Part shown: in pieces, positions 55,307 through 63,468 of the stretch | How the letters are laid out: each line of letters opens with the position of its first letter | Position numbering within the stretch: position 1 is the first letter of the stretch | Origin: Methanobacterium veterum | GTDB lineage: Archaea; Methanobacteriota; Methanobacteria; Methanobacteriales; Methanobacteriaceae | Length of the DNA: 64,000 bases | Assembly: GCF_000745485.1 (NCBI RefSeq) | Contig: NZ_JQJK01000014.1 | Location: 1-64,000, forward strand | Reading direction: 5' to 3' | Notes under the pieces: model-generated | Databases searched by the model: none | Told to the model about the DNA's origin: nothing | Seen by the model: the letters and a program-made list of their open reading frames with translations, nothing else | Position numbers and translations under genes: made by a program

Positions 55307-55399
55307 ATGGATCAGGCAATTTTAGTTCTTTTAATCATCATAGCAGGATTTATAGTTGTGTCTCTTGTTACTCAGGTATTAAATTTAAATGCTGAATAA
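55307..55399 (+). CDS. Single-helix micropeptide, 30 aa
   Basis: ATG at 55307 follows AAGGTG. The product is one hydrophobic helix (AILVLLIIIAGFIVVSLVTQVL) with short polar ends. Too short for family recognition; the ribosome site and sharp membrane-helix composition support translation. Confidence 0.5.
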   Translation: MDQAILVLLIIIAGFIVVSLVTQVLNLNAE

Positions 55400-55443
55400 C
55401 TTGTCTAAAAATCTTTTTAACTATTTTTTTAATTTTCTATGAT

Positions 55444-57564
55444 TCATTTTTTTAAATTAAGTGTGAATTTTGTTCCATTTTCTTTTTCGAGTTTTATTTC
55501 TCCATTGAGCTGGTTTACAAGTGTATTTACCAGCTGTAAGCCTAAGGATTCTGTGTTTTTAAAATTGATATTTTCTGGAAATCCTATTCCGTTATCCATA
55601 ACGATCAGTTTCAGCATATCTTCATTTTGTGAAAGTAAAATATTTATTTTGTCTTTAATTTTTTCAGAAGAGGTAAACCGCATATTTGATGGGTTGTTGA
55701 TTTCGACTGCAGGCTTTATAACTGATACATTTTTAGAATTTAGGCTATGGTGTGGAAACGCATGTTTTAGACTGTTAGAAATCAATTCGTTGAGAATTAA
55801 CCCCAAGGGGATTGCAGTATCTATATCCAACAGGATATTATCCAGATTAATTTTTGTTTTAATTATATTTTTATCTATTCCGTAGGAACTGAAAAGCCAT
55901 GATATCAAATTGTGTACATATTCTTCAAAGTTAATTCTGGCCAAATTATCGCTTTTGTAGAGGCCTTCATGGATCATGGCCATAGATTTAACTCTGTTCT
56001 GGCCTTCCTTGAAAACTGCCAGGTAATTTTCATCTTTGATGTATCTTGACTGGAGGCTTAATAAACTGGAAATTATCTGCATATTGTTTTTTACCCTGTG
56101 ATGGATCTCTTTCAGCAGTACTTCTTTTTCTTCAAGTGAGTTTTTGATCTGTTTTTCTGCATGTTTACGATCATTTATATTCCGGCTTCCACATACAAAC
56201 CCTTTAAAGTTATTTTCATCATCAAACAGGAGGTTACTTGTAGTTTCTATCCAGATATAATCGCCAGTGGATGTTCTATGGCGGTATTCTATTTCGCTGG
56301 ATGAATGAGCATATATAGATTCCATGGTGGATGATTTTACCCTTTCTAGATCATCAGGGTGTATCATTTCTAAAACATTTTTTCCCAGTATATTTTCAGG
56401 TGTATAGCCCAGTATTTTTTGTGATGAGGAACTGACGTATTTATATTCTCCTTTAGCATTGATCCTTGTTATTAAATCCATCATATTGTCAGTTATTAAA
56501 CTTAAGTGCCTTTCCCTTTTTTCTAATATTTCCTGGTTTGTTTGCAGTAATTTCCGTGCCTGGTTACTTTCTTTTAAATCCAAAATCTGACGGACAAACA
56601 TCATTGTTAGAATAATTGCTGCTCCCCAAACAAGGATATTCAAATTATCATCTGTTAACTGCGTATAAATCCAGTATAATAATATGTATATAAAAACAAG
56701 CCATAGTACAGGTAAATAAGAACTTCTGCTGACTTTCAGGAATGGAGTTTTATATTTTGAACTTTTAAATGATGATTGGGAGTTATCAGTTATATATGAA
56801 ATACCAGCTAGCGCCGTTAGGAAATATGAGCTTAGCCATCCTAGATCTAAAAAGTTACCAGGTATGTATACAACGTATAAAAATTGACAGATGTAAATGG
56901 TATTGGTAATAACCAGAACTGCAACGCTTAAGGCAAGTAATGATAATGGGGCCTTTTTGACCTGTCCAAACCAGTCAAATAACAGGTAGAGTAGTATAAA
57001 CAGTATAAAAATGTCCATAAGCAGGTAGGATAAATATATGAGCATGCTAAATACGTCTGAATTATGGGATTCAACTATTGGTATTAAAACTGCCCAGAAC
57101 ACCAGCCCTGCCGTTAAAATCATAATTCCAGTATCTAAAAGAATTTGATACTTTTTTGTTTCCTGAATTCTGGCAACTGGTAAAAACAAAATACCCAATA
57201 TAAGTAAAGGGTAATAAGATAGATACAGTATATCTGCTATTGATGGAAAAGGGGACTTATTAAGTTCTGCATACATAATGGTCCATAGAACATTGCCTAA
57301 AATGGTAACTAACTGTGATAGTGCTATTAAAGTCCAGCTTATAAATGCTCTTCTACCGTATTTAAATGATTTTTTTGCTACACAAAATAAGGTGGTTATA
57401 ACAATCAGATTTAGTATAAAAAAGGCTAAATTTCCAAATGTATTATTGCTCGGATCAATATTTTCGTTAATTAGGATAATGGCTGTAATTATCAAGCTAG
57501 CAGCAAAGAAGATTGACATCCATCGAAAAAGAGTGAACTTATTCTTATTTATTGCGAAATTCAT
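55444..57564 (-). CDS. Membrane sensor histidine kinase (7-9 TM, PAS, HisKA_2)
   Basis: A 706-residue kinase. About nine N-terminal helices (residues 13-320) form a sensor without large external loops; then a coiled coil, a PAS domain (about 345-470, ending in NINDRKHAEKQ), and a kinase core of the HisKA_2 type with the phospho-acceptor His in LKEIHHRVKNNMQ and a HATPase_c domain with NELISNSLKHAF and DNGIGFPEN. ATG at 57564 follows AGGTTGATG. A single-domain response regulator is encoded divergently 157 bases away, its likely partner. Confidence 0.92.
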   Translation of the reverse strand: MNFAINKNKFTLFRWMSIFFAASLIITAIILINENIDPSNNTFGNLAFFILNLIVITTLFCVAKKSFKYGRRAFISWTLIALSQLVTILGNVLWTIMYAELNKSPFPSIADILYLSYYPLLILGILFLPVARIQETKKYQILLDTGIMILTAGLVFWAVLIPIVESHNSDVFSMLIYLSYLLMDIFILFILLYLLFDWFGQVKKAPLSLLALSVAVLVITNTIYICQFLYVVYIPGNFLDLGWLSSYFLTALAGISYITDNSQSSFKSSKYKTPFLKVSRSSYLPVLWLVFIYILLYWIYTQLTDDNLNILVWGAAIILTMMFVRQILDLKESNQARKLLQTNQEILEKRERHLSLITDNMMDLITRINAKGEYKYVSSSSQKILGYTPENILGKNVLEMIHPDDLERVKSSTMESIYAHSSSEIEYRHRTSTGDYIWIETTSNLLFDDENNFKGFVCGSRNINDRKHAEKQIKNSLEEKEVLLKEIHHRVKNNMQIISSLLSLQSRYIKDENYLAVFKEGQNRVKSMAMIHEGLYKSDNLARINFEEYVHNLISWLFSSYGIDKNIIKTKINLDNILLDIDTAIPLGLILNELISNSLKHAFPHHSLNSKNVSVIKPAVEINNPSNMRFTSSEKIKDKINILLSQNEDMLKLIVMDNGIGFPENINFKNTESLGLQLVNTLVNQLNGEIKLEKENGTKFTLNLKK

Positions 57565-57721
57565 GGGTTCATCAACCTGACTTTACGTTGGAATGATTAA
57601 TATCTATAATATAATCTTTATATCCTTAATAAATAAATGTGTTAATATAATAGGTGCTTAATTTATTAAAAATAAGTTTAGACGTATATTATGGATTAAT
57701 ATGGTGCTAAAAGGGATTTAA

Positions 57722-58093
57722 ATGGAAAATATAAAAATTTTAGTTGTAGAGGATGAAAATATAGTTGCTTTAGATATTGAAAATAGATTAAAAGGTTTAG
57801 GTTTTACTGTACTTCCTGTAATTTCTTCTGGAGAAGAAGCAGTTGAAAAAGCATATGAATACAAACCAGATCTGGTTTTAATGGATATTCTGCTTAAGGG
57901 AAAAATAAATGGAATAGATGCAGCTAAAAAAATCGTGGGAACTCTAAAGATACCTATTATATACCTCACTGCCAGTACCAATAGGGAATTATTAGAACGC
58001 GCCAGACAAATAGGGCACTGCAGTTACATAACTAAACCGTTTATGGGAAAAGAATTAGAAAATGCCATTAAGACACTCTTAAAAACTAATTAA
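57722..58093 (+). CDS. Single-domain response regulator
   Basis: A 123-residue receiver domain: acidic pocket VVEDEN, phospho-acceptor Asp55 (LVLMDILLKG), Thr/Ser switch in YLTAS and Lys in ITKPF. No output domain, so it acts by phosphotransfer or protein binding. Divergent from the histidine kinase at 55444. It is strongly similar to the receiver of the hybrid kinase at 23660 (VALDIE/TALDIK, LMDI-LKG, GIDAAKK/GIETTKL), pointing to shared origin. Confidence 0.92.
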   Translation: MENIKILVVEDENIVALDIENRLKGLGFTVLPVISSGEEAVEKAYEYKPDLVLMDILLKGKINGIDAAKKIVGTLKIPIIYLTASTNRELLERARQIGHCSYITKPFMGKELENAIKTLLKTN

Positions 58094-58182
58094 CATCTTA
58101 ACATGTTGCTAATTATTATTAAAATAAAAATTGATAAATTAAAATAGAAATTTAGATGAAATATGACTTAAAAAAAATTAAA

Positions 58183-58419
58183 TTACTGGTTGTCTTCTTC
58201 ATCTAATACTTTCAGCAGTTCTTCCCATGCTTCTAAGGAATCTTTAGCTTCCTGATCACTTAGAACTTCTATAGCATATCCAGAGTGAACTAGTACATAT
58301 CTACCTACTTCAACATCTTCGACTAAATCAAGTTTAGCGTTTTGTCTTACTCCTCCAAAGTCAACAACTGCTACATTATCGTTAATTTCTACTATTTGTG
58401 CTGGTGCTGCGATACACAT
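58183..58419 (-). CDS. hypC: HypC/HupF hydrogenase maturation chaperone
   Basis: A 78-residue HypC protein: MCIAAPAQIVEI at the start with the essential Cys2, VDFGGVRQNAKLDLV and GRYVLVHSGYAIEVL. It binds HypD and the hydrogenase large subunit precursor during [NiFe] cofactor assembly. ATG at 58419 follows GAGGAG. No other hyp genes lie in the window, as usual for methanogens where they are dispersed. Confidence 0.95.
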   Translation of the reverse strand: MCIAAPAQIVEINDNVAVVDFGGVRQNAKLDLVEDVEVGRYVLVHSGYAIEVLSDQEAKDSLEAWEELLKVLDEEDNQ

Positions 58420-58766
58420 TGAAATCTCCTCTTATTTAAATTTTAACTGTAAAGTATGGTTATAAACTTAATCTTTATTTTTATAAATGAATTTTTTTAA
58501 TCAATTTTAATATGTACTCCTAACATATAAAAATATGCTAAAAATTTTTAAAAAATTTTTCTAGATGGGGAGTATGATAAATAAATCTTTAAAGGAAGGT
58601 AGCAGCTAACATGGAGAATCTTATTAGTAATAAATCCATTTTAAACTACTATTAAATCTATAATATTTAGTAGGATAAATATCACTGGTTATACTATAAA
58701 GTTATGGATTATGGTGAAAAATCAGAGGCTTTAAGTGGCAAATTCAAATTTTCGGAGGAAAATTTT
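58420..58766. other. Divergent promoter region
   Basis: AT-rich DNA between hypC and the flavoprotein. Very short frames with purine-rich leaders occur (11 and 14 codons near 58574-58650) but have no further support. The GGAGG of the next gene is at 58754. Confidence 0.4.
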
Positions 58767-60056
58767 ATGGATGTTGTAGTTATTGGGGGCGGACCTGCAG
58801 GCAGAACTGCTGCAATTGAAGCATCAAGCATTGGAGAAAATGTAACTCTTATTGAAAGAGATAAAATTGGAGGTACATGTCTTAATGAAGGGTGTGTTAT
58901 GGTTACTGGGTTAAATGATGTTGCAAAATTCATAAATGATGCAAAAAATTTTAAAAATCTGGGTTTAATTGACTGTGATTACCAGCTGCATTTTGATAAA
59001 CTTATAAGTGGCATTAAAGAGACCATGGCCAAAATAAGACATATACTTGAAACAGAAACCCTTGATGCCGGTGTGGACATTAAAAGGGGTAACGCAAGTC
59101 TTGATGACAGTAAAGTTATTTTAGATGGTGAAGAACTTGAATATGATAAACTGATAATAGCAACTGGTATAAGGCCTCTTATTCCTCAAACAGACGGATT
59201 TGAAAACGCCCTAACTTATAAAGATATATTGGGTTTAACAGAACTTCCAGAAGAACTGAATATTATCGGAAGCGGTGTCATCGCCGCGGAGTTTGCAAAT
59301 GTATTTTCTGGATTTGGCACTAAAGTAAACGTTTTATGCAGAAACAAGTTTTTAAAAATGTTGGATGATGATATTAAAAAATATGTCGCTCAAAATTTAA
59401 TCCCTGATGTCACCATACATGAAAATTTAAATGTAAACCATATTCATAAAGACGGCGTTTCTACTGATAATGGAGAAATGAATGGGCTCACATTTTTTGC
59501 AACAGGTATGGTCCCAAATTCTGAGATCGCATCTAATCTTGTAGATCTGGGAAAAAGGAAAAATATACTCGTAAATAAAAGAATGCAGACGAGTCATGAG
59601 GATATATATGCCGCTGGAGACGTAACTGGGGGAATAGGCACAACACCAGTTGCAAGGGCAGAAGGGGTTACAGCAGCAAGAAACGCCTGTGGAATCTTTA
59701 AAGAGATGGATTACAGGTTTATACCAGGTGCAATTTCCCTGCAGCAGGACGTGGCTTTTATAAATGCTGAAAATAAAAAAGATGGTATTGGTGGGTATAT
59801 GAAAGGTTCTGCAGGCCCAGGATCTTTCTGGAGGGTACATGACGGTAAAACTGGTTTTACAAAGATGAATGTCAGCGAGGATGGAGATATAAATGAAATA
59901 TTTTCAATTTCCCCTTCATCACGTACAAGCATGGCTTACATGTCAAAGCTATTGAGGGAAGGGCAAAAAGTAGATGATTTTGATGATTTTATGGAAGTGC
60001 ACCCTTCTACAGATGCAATATACAAACTGCTCAGATTTTTTGCGAGGTTTGAGTAA
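58767..60056 (+). CDS. Dihydrolipoamide-dehydrogenase-like flavoprotein
   Basis: A 429-residue class I pyridine nucleotide-disulfide oxidoreductase: FAD motif VVIGGGPAGRTAA, redox-active CxxxxC in GGTCLNEGC, NAD(P) motif IIGSGVIAAEFA, and the second FAD motif IYAAGDVTGG, followed by a dimerisation domain with many changes. The PSK that normally follows the disulfide is replaced by MVTG, and the C-terminal HxHxxE-type active-site region is replaced by VHPSTDAIY-like sequence (HPSTDA is the conserved HPT version). ATG at 58767 follows GGAGG; the frame from 58704 is less likely. No lipoyl-enzyme genes nearby, so the substrate may differ from lipoamide. Confidence 0.85.
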   Translation: MDVVVIGGGPAGRTAAIEASSIGENVTLIERDKIGGTCLNEGCVMVTGLNDVAKFINDAKNFKNLGLIDCDYQLHFDKLISGIKETMAKIRHILETETLDAGVDIKRGNASLDDSKVILDGEELEYDKLIIATGIRPLIPQTDGFENALTYKDILGLTELPEELNIIGSGVIAAEFANVFSGFGTKVNVLCRNKFLKMLDDDIKKYVAQNLIPDVTIHENLNVNHIHKDGVSTDNGEMNGLTFFATGMVPNSEIASNLVDLGKRKNILVNKRMQTSHEDIYAAGDVTGGIGTTPVARAEGVTAARNACGIFKEMDYRFIPGAISLQQDVAFINAENKKDGIGGYMKGSAGPGSFWRVHDGKTGFTKMNVSEDGDINEIFSISPSSRTSMAYMSKLLREGQKVDDFDDFMEVHPSTDAIYKLLRFFARFE

Positions 60057-60188
60057 AAATCTACAGAATCTATGGATTTTGGAGCAGATAAAAAAATTAA
60101 AATTAATGTACCTTCTGGAATGACTTATCATTTCCATTTTTTTTAATTAGCCGGTACATATGAATTCAAATAAGTGAGAATATATAAT

Positions 60189-60485
60189 TTAATTCATATC
60201 TGACTCGAAACAAACAGATGCACTCTGTTCTATGTTGTCCCCAATATTTTGCGAGACCTTAACGTGAACTGGATGAGTGATATATGAATCAAAATCTGTC
60301 ATGGATTCAAACATTGTAATAAACAGAATATCAAAGTTTGATTCTCCTTTACATGTATTTAACTCCACTATAATGTCATTTAGGAATTCAATACGGTCTT
60401 TCATGCTCAACAGCTCTTCTTTTACTTTCAAAACACCATCTTCGTTGTTATCTTTTAACTTCAACATAACGTTGTTTATTATCAG
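60189..60485 (-). CDS. Dabb (stress-responsive A/B barrel) protein, non-canonical start
   Basis: A protein of the Dabb ferredoxin-like dimeric barrel family: VMLKLKDN strand, long helix KVKEELLSMKDRIEF, IVELNTCKGESNFDILFITMFESMTDFDSYITHPVHV (key YxxHPxHV), and the last strand SASVCFE. The first ATG (60467) would delete half of strand one. GGAGG at 60493-60497 is seven bases from an in-frame CTG at 60485, giving M-I-I-N-N-V-M-L-K-L-K-D, which fits the family start; ATA at 60482 is the alternative. About 98 residues, the family norm. Function in archaea unknown. Confidence 0.75.
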   Translation of the reverse strand: MIINNVMLKLKDNNEDGVLKVKEELLSMKDRIEFLNDIIVELNTCKGESNFDILFITMFESMTDFDSYITHPVHVKVSQNIGDNIEQSASVCFESDMN

Positions 60486-60589
60486 CTTAATGCCTCCACA
60501 GTATTTTTTATTATAAATAACTTGTTTTGAGATTTTTAATATACATTAAGTAAGAGCGTGTGAAAAGTAAAAATTTTGGCAACATGCGA

Positions 60590-60680
60590 AAACTCCGTTT
60601 CGCTGTTACAAAATCAGAGATTTTGTAAACATTTGAAAATCATAGATTTTCAAGTATGGAAAAATTCTATTTTTCGCAAC
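60590..60680. repeat. Hairpin array, four units
   Basis: Same class as the other arrays: CGAAAAC-TCC-GTTTCG, TTACAAAATC-AGA-GATTTTGTAA, TGAAAATC-ATA-GATTTTCA, GAAAAAT-TCT-ATTTTTC, separated by ACATG/GCAACATG spacers. A related TTTAAAATC-GGAG-GATTTTAAA stands at about 61041-61063. Confidence 0.85.
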
Positions 60681-60781
60681 ATGTGAAAAATAAAACAAAT
60701 TTAGGCATATGATAAACATAACAAAACAAAAATTCATGACTTATTGAGTCATGATAATTAAATTTGAGCAAAAAAAGAAAT

Positions 60782-60988
60782 TTAATGTACCCTTCGGGAC
60801 TTGTTCTTGAATTTAAACAGGAAAAATACAACTAGAGCCAGTATAATAAGCACTACTACTATGACTGCTATTATACCAAATATTCCAATGAGTCCCAGTT
60901 TCCCAAGAAAACCAAGCTTTGCAGCGCCTCCCATCTTTGCGGCGCCGCCTAATTTCCACATTACAGTGTTGAGCATTAAATTTACCAT
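60782..60988 (-). CDS. Small membrane protein, 68 aa
   Basis: AAGGTGA precedes ATG 60988. The N-terminal half has glycine-rich near-repeats (KLGGAAKMGGAAKLGFLGKLG) and the C-terminal half one strong helix (IFGIIAVIVVVLIILALVVFFLF) followed by a basic tail (KFKNKSRRVH). No family recognised. Confidence 0.6.
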   Translation of the reverse strand: MVNLMLNTVMWKLGGAAKMGGAAKLGFLGKLGLIGIFGIIAVIVVVLIILALVVFFLFKFKNKSRRVH

Positions 60989-61115
60989 GTGTAAGTCACC
61001 TTTTAATTTTTTGATTAAATGATTGAATTTAATTTACGTGTTTTAAAATCGGAGGATTTTAAACTCAAAAAGATTACATTTTTTACTGCTTTAGTGAATT
61101 AGTAGTAATTTATAT

Positions 61116-61145
61116 ATAAAGTGTTATTTTTAAGGATAACTTTTA
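61116..61145. repeat. 30-bp direct repeat, left copy
   Basis: ATAAAGTGTTATTTTTAAGG then ATAACTTTTA; recurs with two differences at 62615-62643. AAAGTGTTAT and ATAACTTTT form an imperfect inverted repeat. The two copies flank the hxlR-like and flavoprotein genes. Confidence 0.65.
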
Positions 61146-61245
61146 TTTTAATACATAAATTGTATTCCAAGTACTAAATTTTATCTTTAAATTAATTTTC
61201 CATTCTATTTTTATTTTAATAAGCTTTTTTCATTAATGAACGAAC

Positions 61246-61572
61246 TTATTTTTCTTTGGTAATGTCATATTGTAAAGTGGATCCCCATTCCATTATTGGC
61301 TTGAGGAGGGGAATAAGTGCTATTCCATACTCTGTCAATGAATATTCTACTTTTGGAGGAACTTCGGGGTATACAACCCTTTTTATAATATTATATCTTT
61401 CAAGATATCTTAGATGTTTTGTGATAGTTTTTGGATTAACATTATCCATCCTTTTTTGAAGCTCAGTAAATCTTAATGTCTGATGACTAAGGTTAAAGAT
61501 AATCATAAGATTCCATTTACTTCCAATAATCCTGATTGTAATTTTATCACTTTCGCGTCTCATATAACTCAT
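61246..61572 (-). CDS. HxlR-family transcriptional regulator
   Basis: A 108-residue winged-helix protein: IRIIGSKWNLMIIFNLSHQTLRFTELQKRM (key GSKWNLMIIFNL), VNPKTITKHLRYLERYNIIKR recognition helix, VPPKVEYSLTEYG wing. HxlR regulators often sense redox or aldehyde stress. Canonical members carry an N-terminal Cys that is absent here. ATG at 61572 without strong ribosome site, probably leaderless. Divergent from the flavoprotein at 61690, its likely target. Confidence 0.9.
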   Translation of the reverse strand: MSYMRRESDKITIRIIGSKWNLMIIFNLSHQTLRFTELQKRMDNVNPKTITKHLRYLERYNIIKRVVYPEVPPKVEYSLTEYGIALIPLLKPIMEWGSTLQYDITKEK

Positions 61573-61689
61573 TACTTACTTTTTGGAAATAATGTTACTT
61601 TTACTCTACTGGTATATATAAATAACTATGGCTATAAATGTACCGAACATCCCAAGAGAAAAAATTAGTAGAAAATGAGGTGGAAGAAA

Positions 61690-62337
61690 ATGAGAATAAT
61701 AGCAATTAATGGAAGTCCAAGAAAAACAGGGAATACAGTAACTTTTTTGAACAAGGCTCTTGAAGGTGCTGCTTCACAGGGGGCTGAAACAGAGCTGATT
61801 CATCTGGGAGATCTCAATTTTAGGGGTTGTAGAAGCTGCCTTACTTGTAAATTAAAGGGTGAACAATATCATGGCAAGTGTGCGTATAAAGATGAATTAT
61901 CTCCTGTCCTGGAAAAAATCAAGAATATAGATGCTTTAATTTTAGGATCTCCTATCTACTTTAGAGATGTTACCGGTGACATGAGATCTTTTCTTGAACG
62001 GTTGATGTATCCTTATCTTTCATTTGATGGTGATACTCCATTTATATTTTCAGGAAAGATCATTACAGGGTTTATTTATACAATGGGTGCAAATGAAAAA
62101 GTAATGGGAGAAGAATATGACCAGCTTATAACTCATAATGAAATGCTCTTAACACTTCTTGGATCATCAGAATCTCTAACTATCAACAGCACAAATCTAT
62201 TTAATGACGTCTCAAAGTACAACTGGTCAGCAGCTCAGCACAAAGAAGCGGCAAAATTGAACCAGGAAGCGTTTCCAGATAACTGTGAAAAAGCATTTGA
62301 GATGGGAGCAAGATTTGCAAAATTTGTCAAGGAATAA
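61690..62337 (+). CDS. Flavodoxin-fold NAD(P)H oxidoreductase / iron-sulfur flavoprotein-like
   Basis: A 215-residue protein starting IIAINGSPRKTGNTVTFL, the FMN-phosphate loop of the NADPH-dependent FMN reductase family. CRSCLTCKLKGEQYHGKC near residues 48-65 resembles the cysteine cluster of iron-sulfur flavoproteins, though shorter; LILGSPIYFRDVTGDMRSFLERL is the flavin-contact helix. Such proteins reduce O2, peroxides or quinones in methanogens. ATG at 61690 follows GAGGTGG; an in-frame ATG at 61675 overlaps that site. Divergent HxlR regulator next door. Confidence 0.88.
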   Translation: MRIIAINGSPRKTGNTVTFLNKALEGAASQGAETELIHLGDLNFRGCRSCLTCKLKGEQYHGKCAYKDELSPVLEKIKNIDALILGSPIYFRDVTGDMRSFLERLMYPYLSFDGDTPFIFSGKIITGFIYTMGANEKVMGEEYDQLITHNEMLLTLLGSSESLTINSTNLFNDVSKYNWSAAQHKEAAKLNQEAFPDNCEKAFEMGARFAKFVKE

Positions 62338-62417
62338 TAAAGTGATCACGATATTTTATTTTTCAGGCACTGGAACAATTAATGGTTTCATGTATCTCAA
62401 AAATAAACCTATTTCCT

Positions 62418-62443
62418 AAATCCATGAATTAATTCATGGATTT
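62418..62443. promoter_or_regulatory. 26-bp perfect palindrome
   Basis: AAATCCATGAATT is followed at once by its exact reverse complement. It lies 80 bases after the flavoprotein stop, so a terminator or protein-binding site is possible. The rest of 62338-62909 holds the right copy of the 30-bp repeat and no gene. Confidence 0.6.
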
Positions 62444-62614
62444 AACAAATAAAATTAAGTAAACTACAATTTATCATTTTTTATTAATTGAATATGTGTT
62501 AAGATACTGCAAAAATTATTTGAATTAATATGGAGATCTTGTGAGTAATGTTACTTAATACTGGCTGTTAAATTTATCAATTCATTTTTAATTTGTAAAC
62601 GGTTTAAGGAGTAC

Positions 62615-62643
62615 ATAAAGTGTTATTTTGAGGATAACTTTTA
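62615..62643. repeat. 30-bp direct repeat, right copy
   Basis: ATAAAGTGTTATTTTGAGG then ATAACTTTTA; see left copy at 61116. Confidence 0.65.
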
Positions 62644-62909
62644 GCTACCACCCTTTTTCATACTTGGATCTATATTATTTAACTGGTCATTTCATTTAGT
62701 TGTCCGTTTAGTTAGGTTTCGCGATTTAATATTAGATTTATAGTCTTTGGGATTATTTTCCAAGCTGACTAATGCAAGAGCCTTTTTGTGGATGTTTCAT
62801 TGTAATCGGGATTTGTGCATTGTGTCTATCACAAAATACAGAAATTTTTTAATATAAAAACTTACAAGAATTATTTACTAGTTTCACACAATTAATCTAG
62901 GAAAAGGAA

Positions 62910-63350
62910 ATGATGAAAAAAGAAGAAGAAATAAGCTTACCTTGTAACCATAATTCCAACTATGGGAACGTTATATTAAAAGATGAAGGGCTTTGCATCA
63001 GCTTAAGAAGTAACAATCCTCTTTCAGATACTGTAAAGAGTGAGCTGATTAAATATCAGGATATATTAAACGTTCGTTATGGTAAAGGGCTTCTATCCAA
63101 ATGGCCTAAACTAAACATTGAAACTGCCGCAAATTCTAAAAAAATTGAAATAAATGTTGCTGGCCTGGAAATTTTACAGGAATTTGTAGACAAATTGAAT
63201 TTTCGTATTTTTCAAGTTAAAAACAAAGAAAATATGACTGAACAAAGTTTGGCAGGCAAATTAAAAGAAGCTAAAGAACTTTTGGATATAGGAGCTCTGA
63301 GTCAAGATGAGTTTGATGAAATTAAACAGAAATATTTAAGAGAATTTTAA
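62910..63350 (+). CDS. SHOCT-domain protein, 146 aa
   Basis: The last 35 residues (LAGKLKEAKELLDIGALSQDEFDEIKQKYL) are a clear SHOCT motif, a short helical domain found at the C-terminus of many unrelated proteins and thought to mediate oligomerisation. The first 110 residues look like an alpha/beta domain with strands (CISLRSNNPL, VRYGKGLLSKW, IEINVAGLEIL), perhaps a PH-like fold. AAAGGAA precedes ATG 62910. Role unknown. Confidence 0.75.
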   Translation: MMKKEEEISLPCNHNSNYGNVILKDEGLCISLRSNNPLSDTVKSELIKYQDILNVRYGKGLLSKWPKLNIETAANSKKIEINVAGLEILQEFVDKLNFRIFQVKNKENMTEQSLAGKLKEAKELLDIGALSQDEFDEIKQKYLREF

Positions 63351-63468
63351 ATCAACGGCTGTGTTCAGTTCCCATTTTCCTGAAAGCTCGGAGGGTTAGT
63401 GGTGCACAGCGGTGAATGTTTTGATTGGAAGTACATTTAATTTAAAAAAAGAAAAAATAAGAAGAGTC

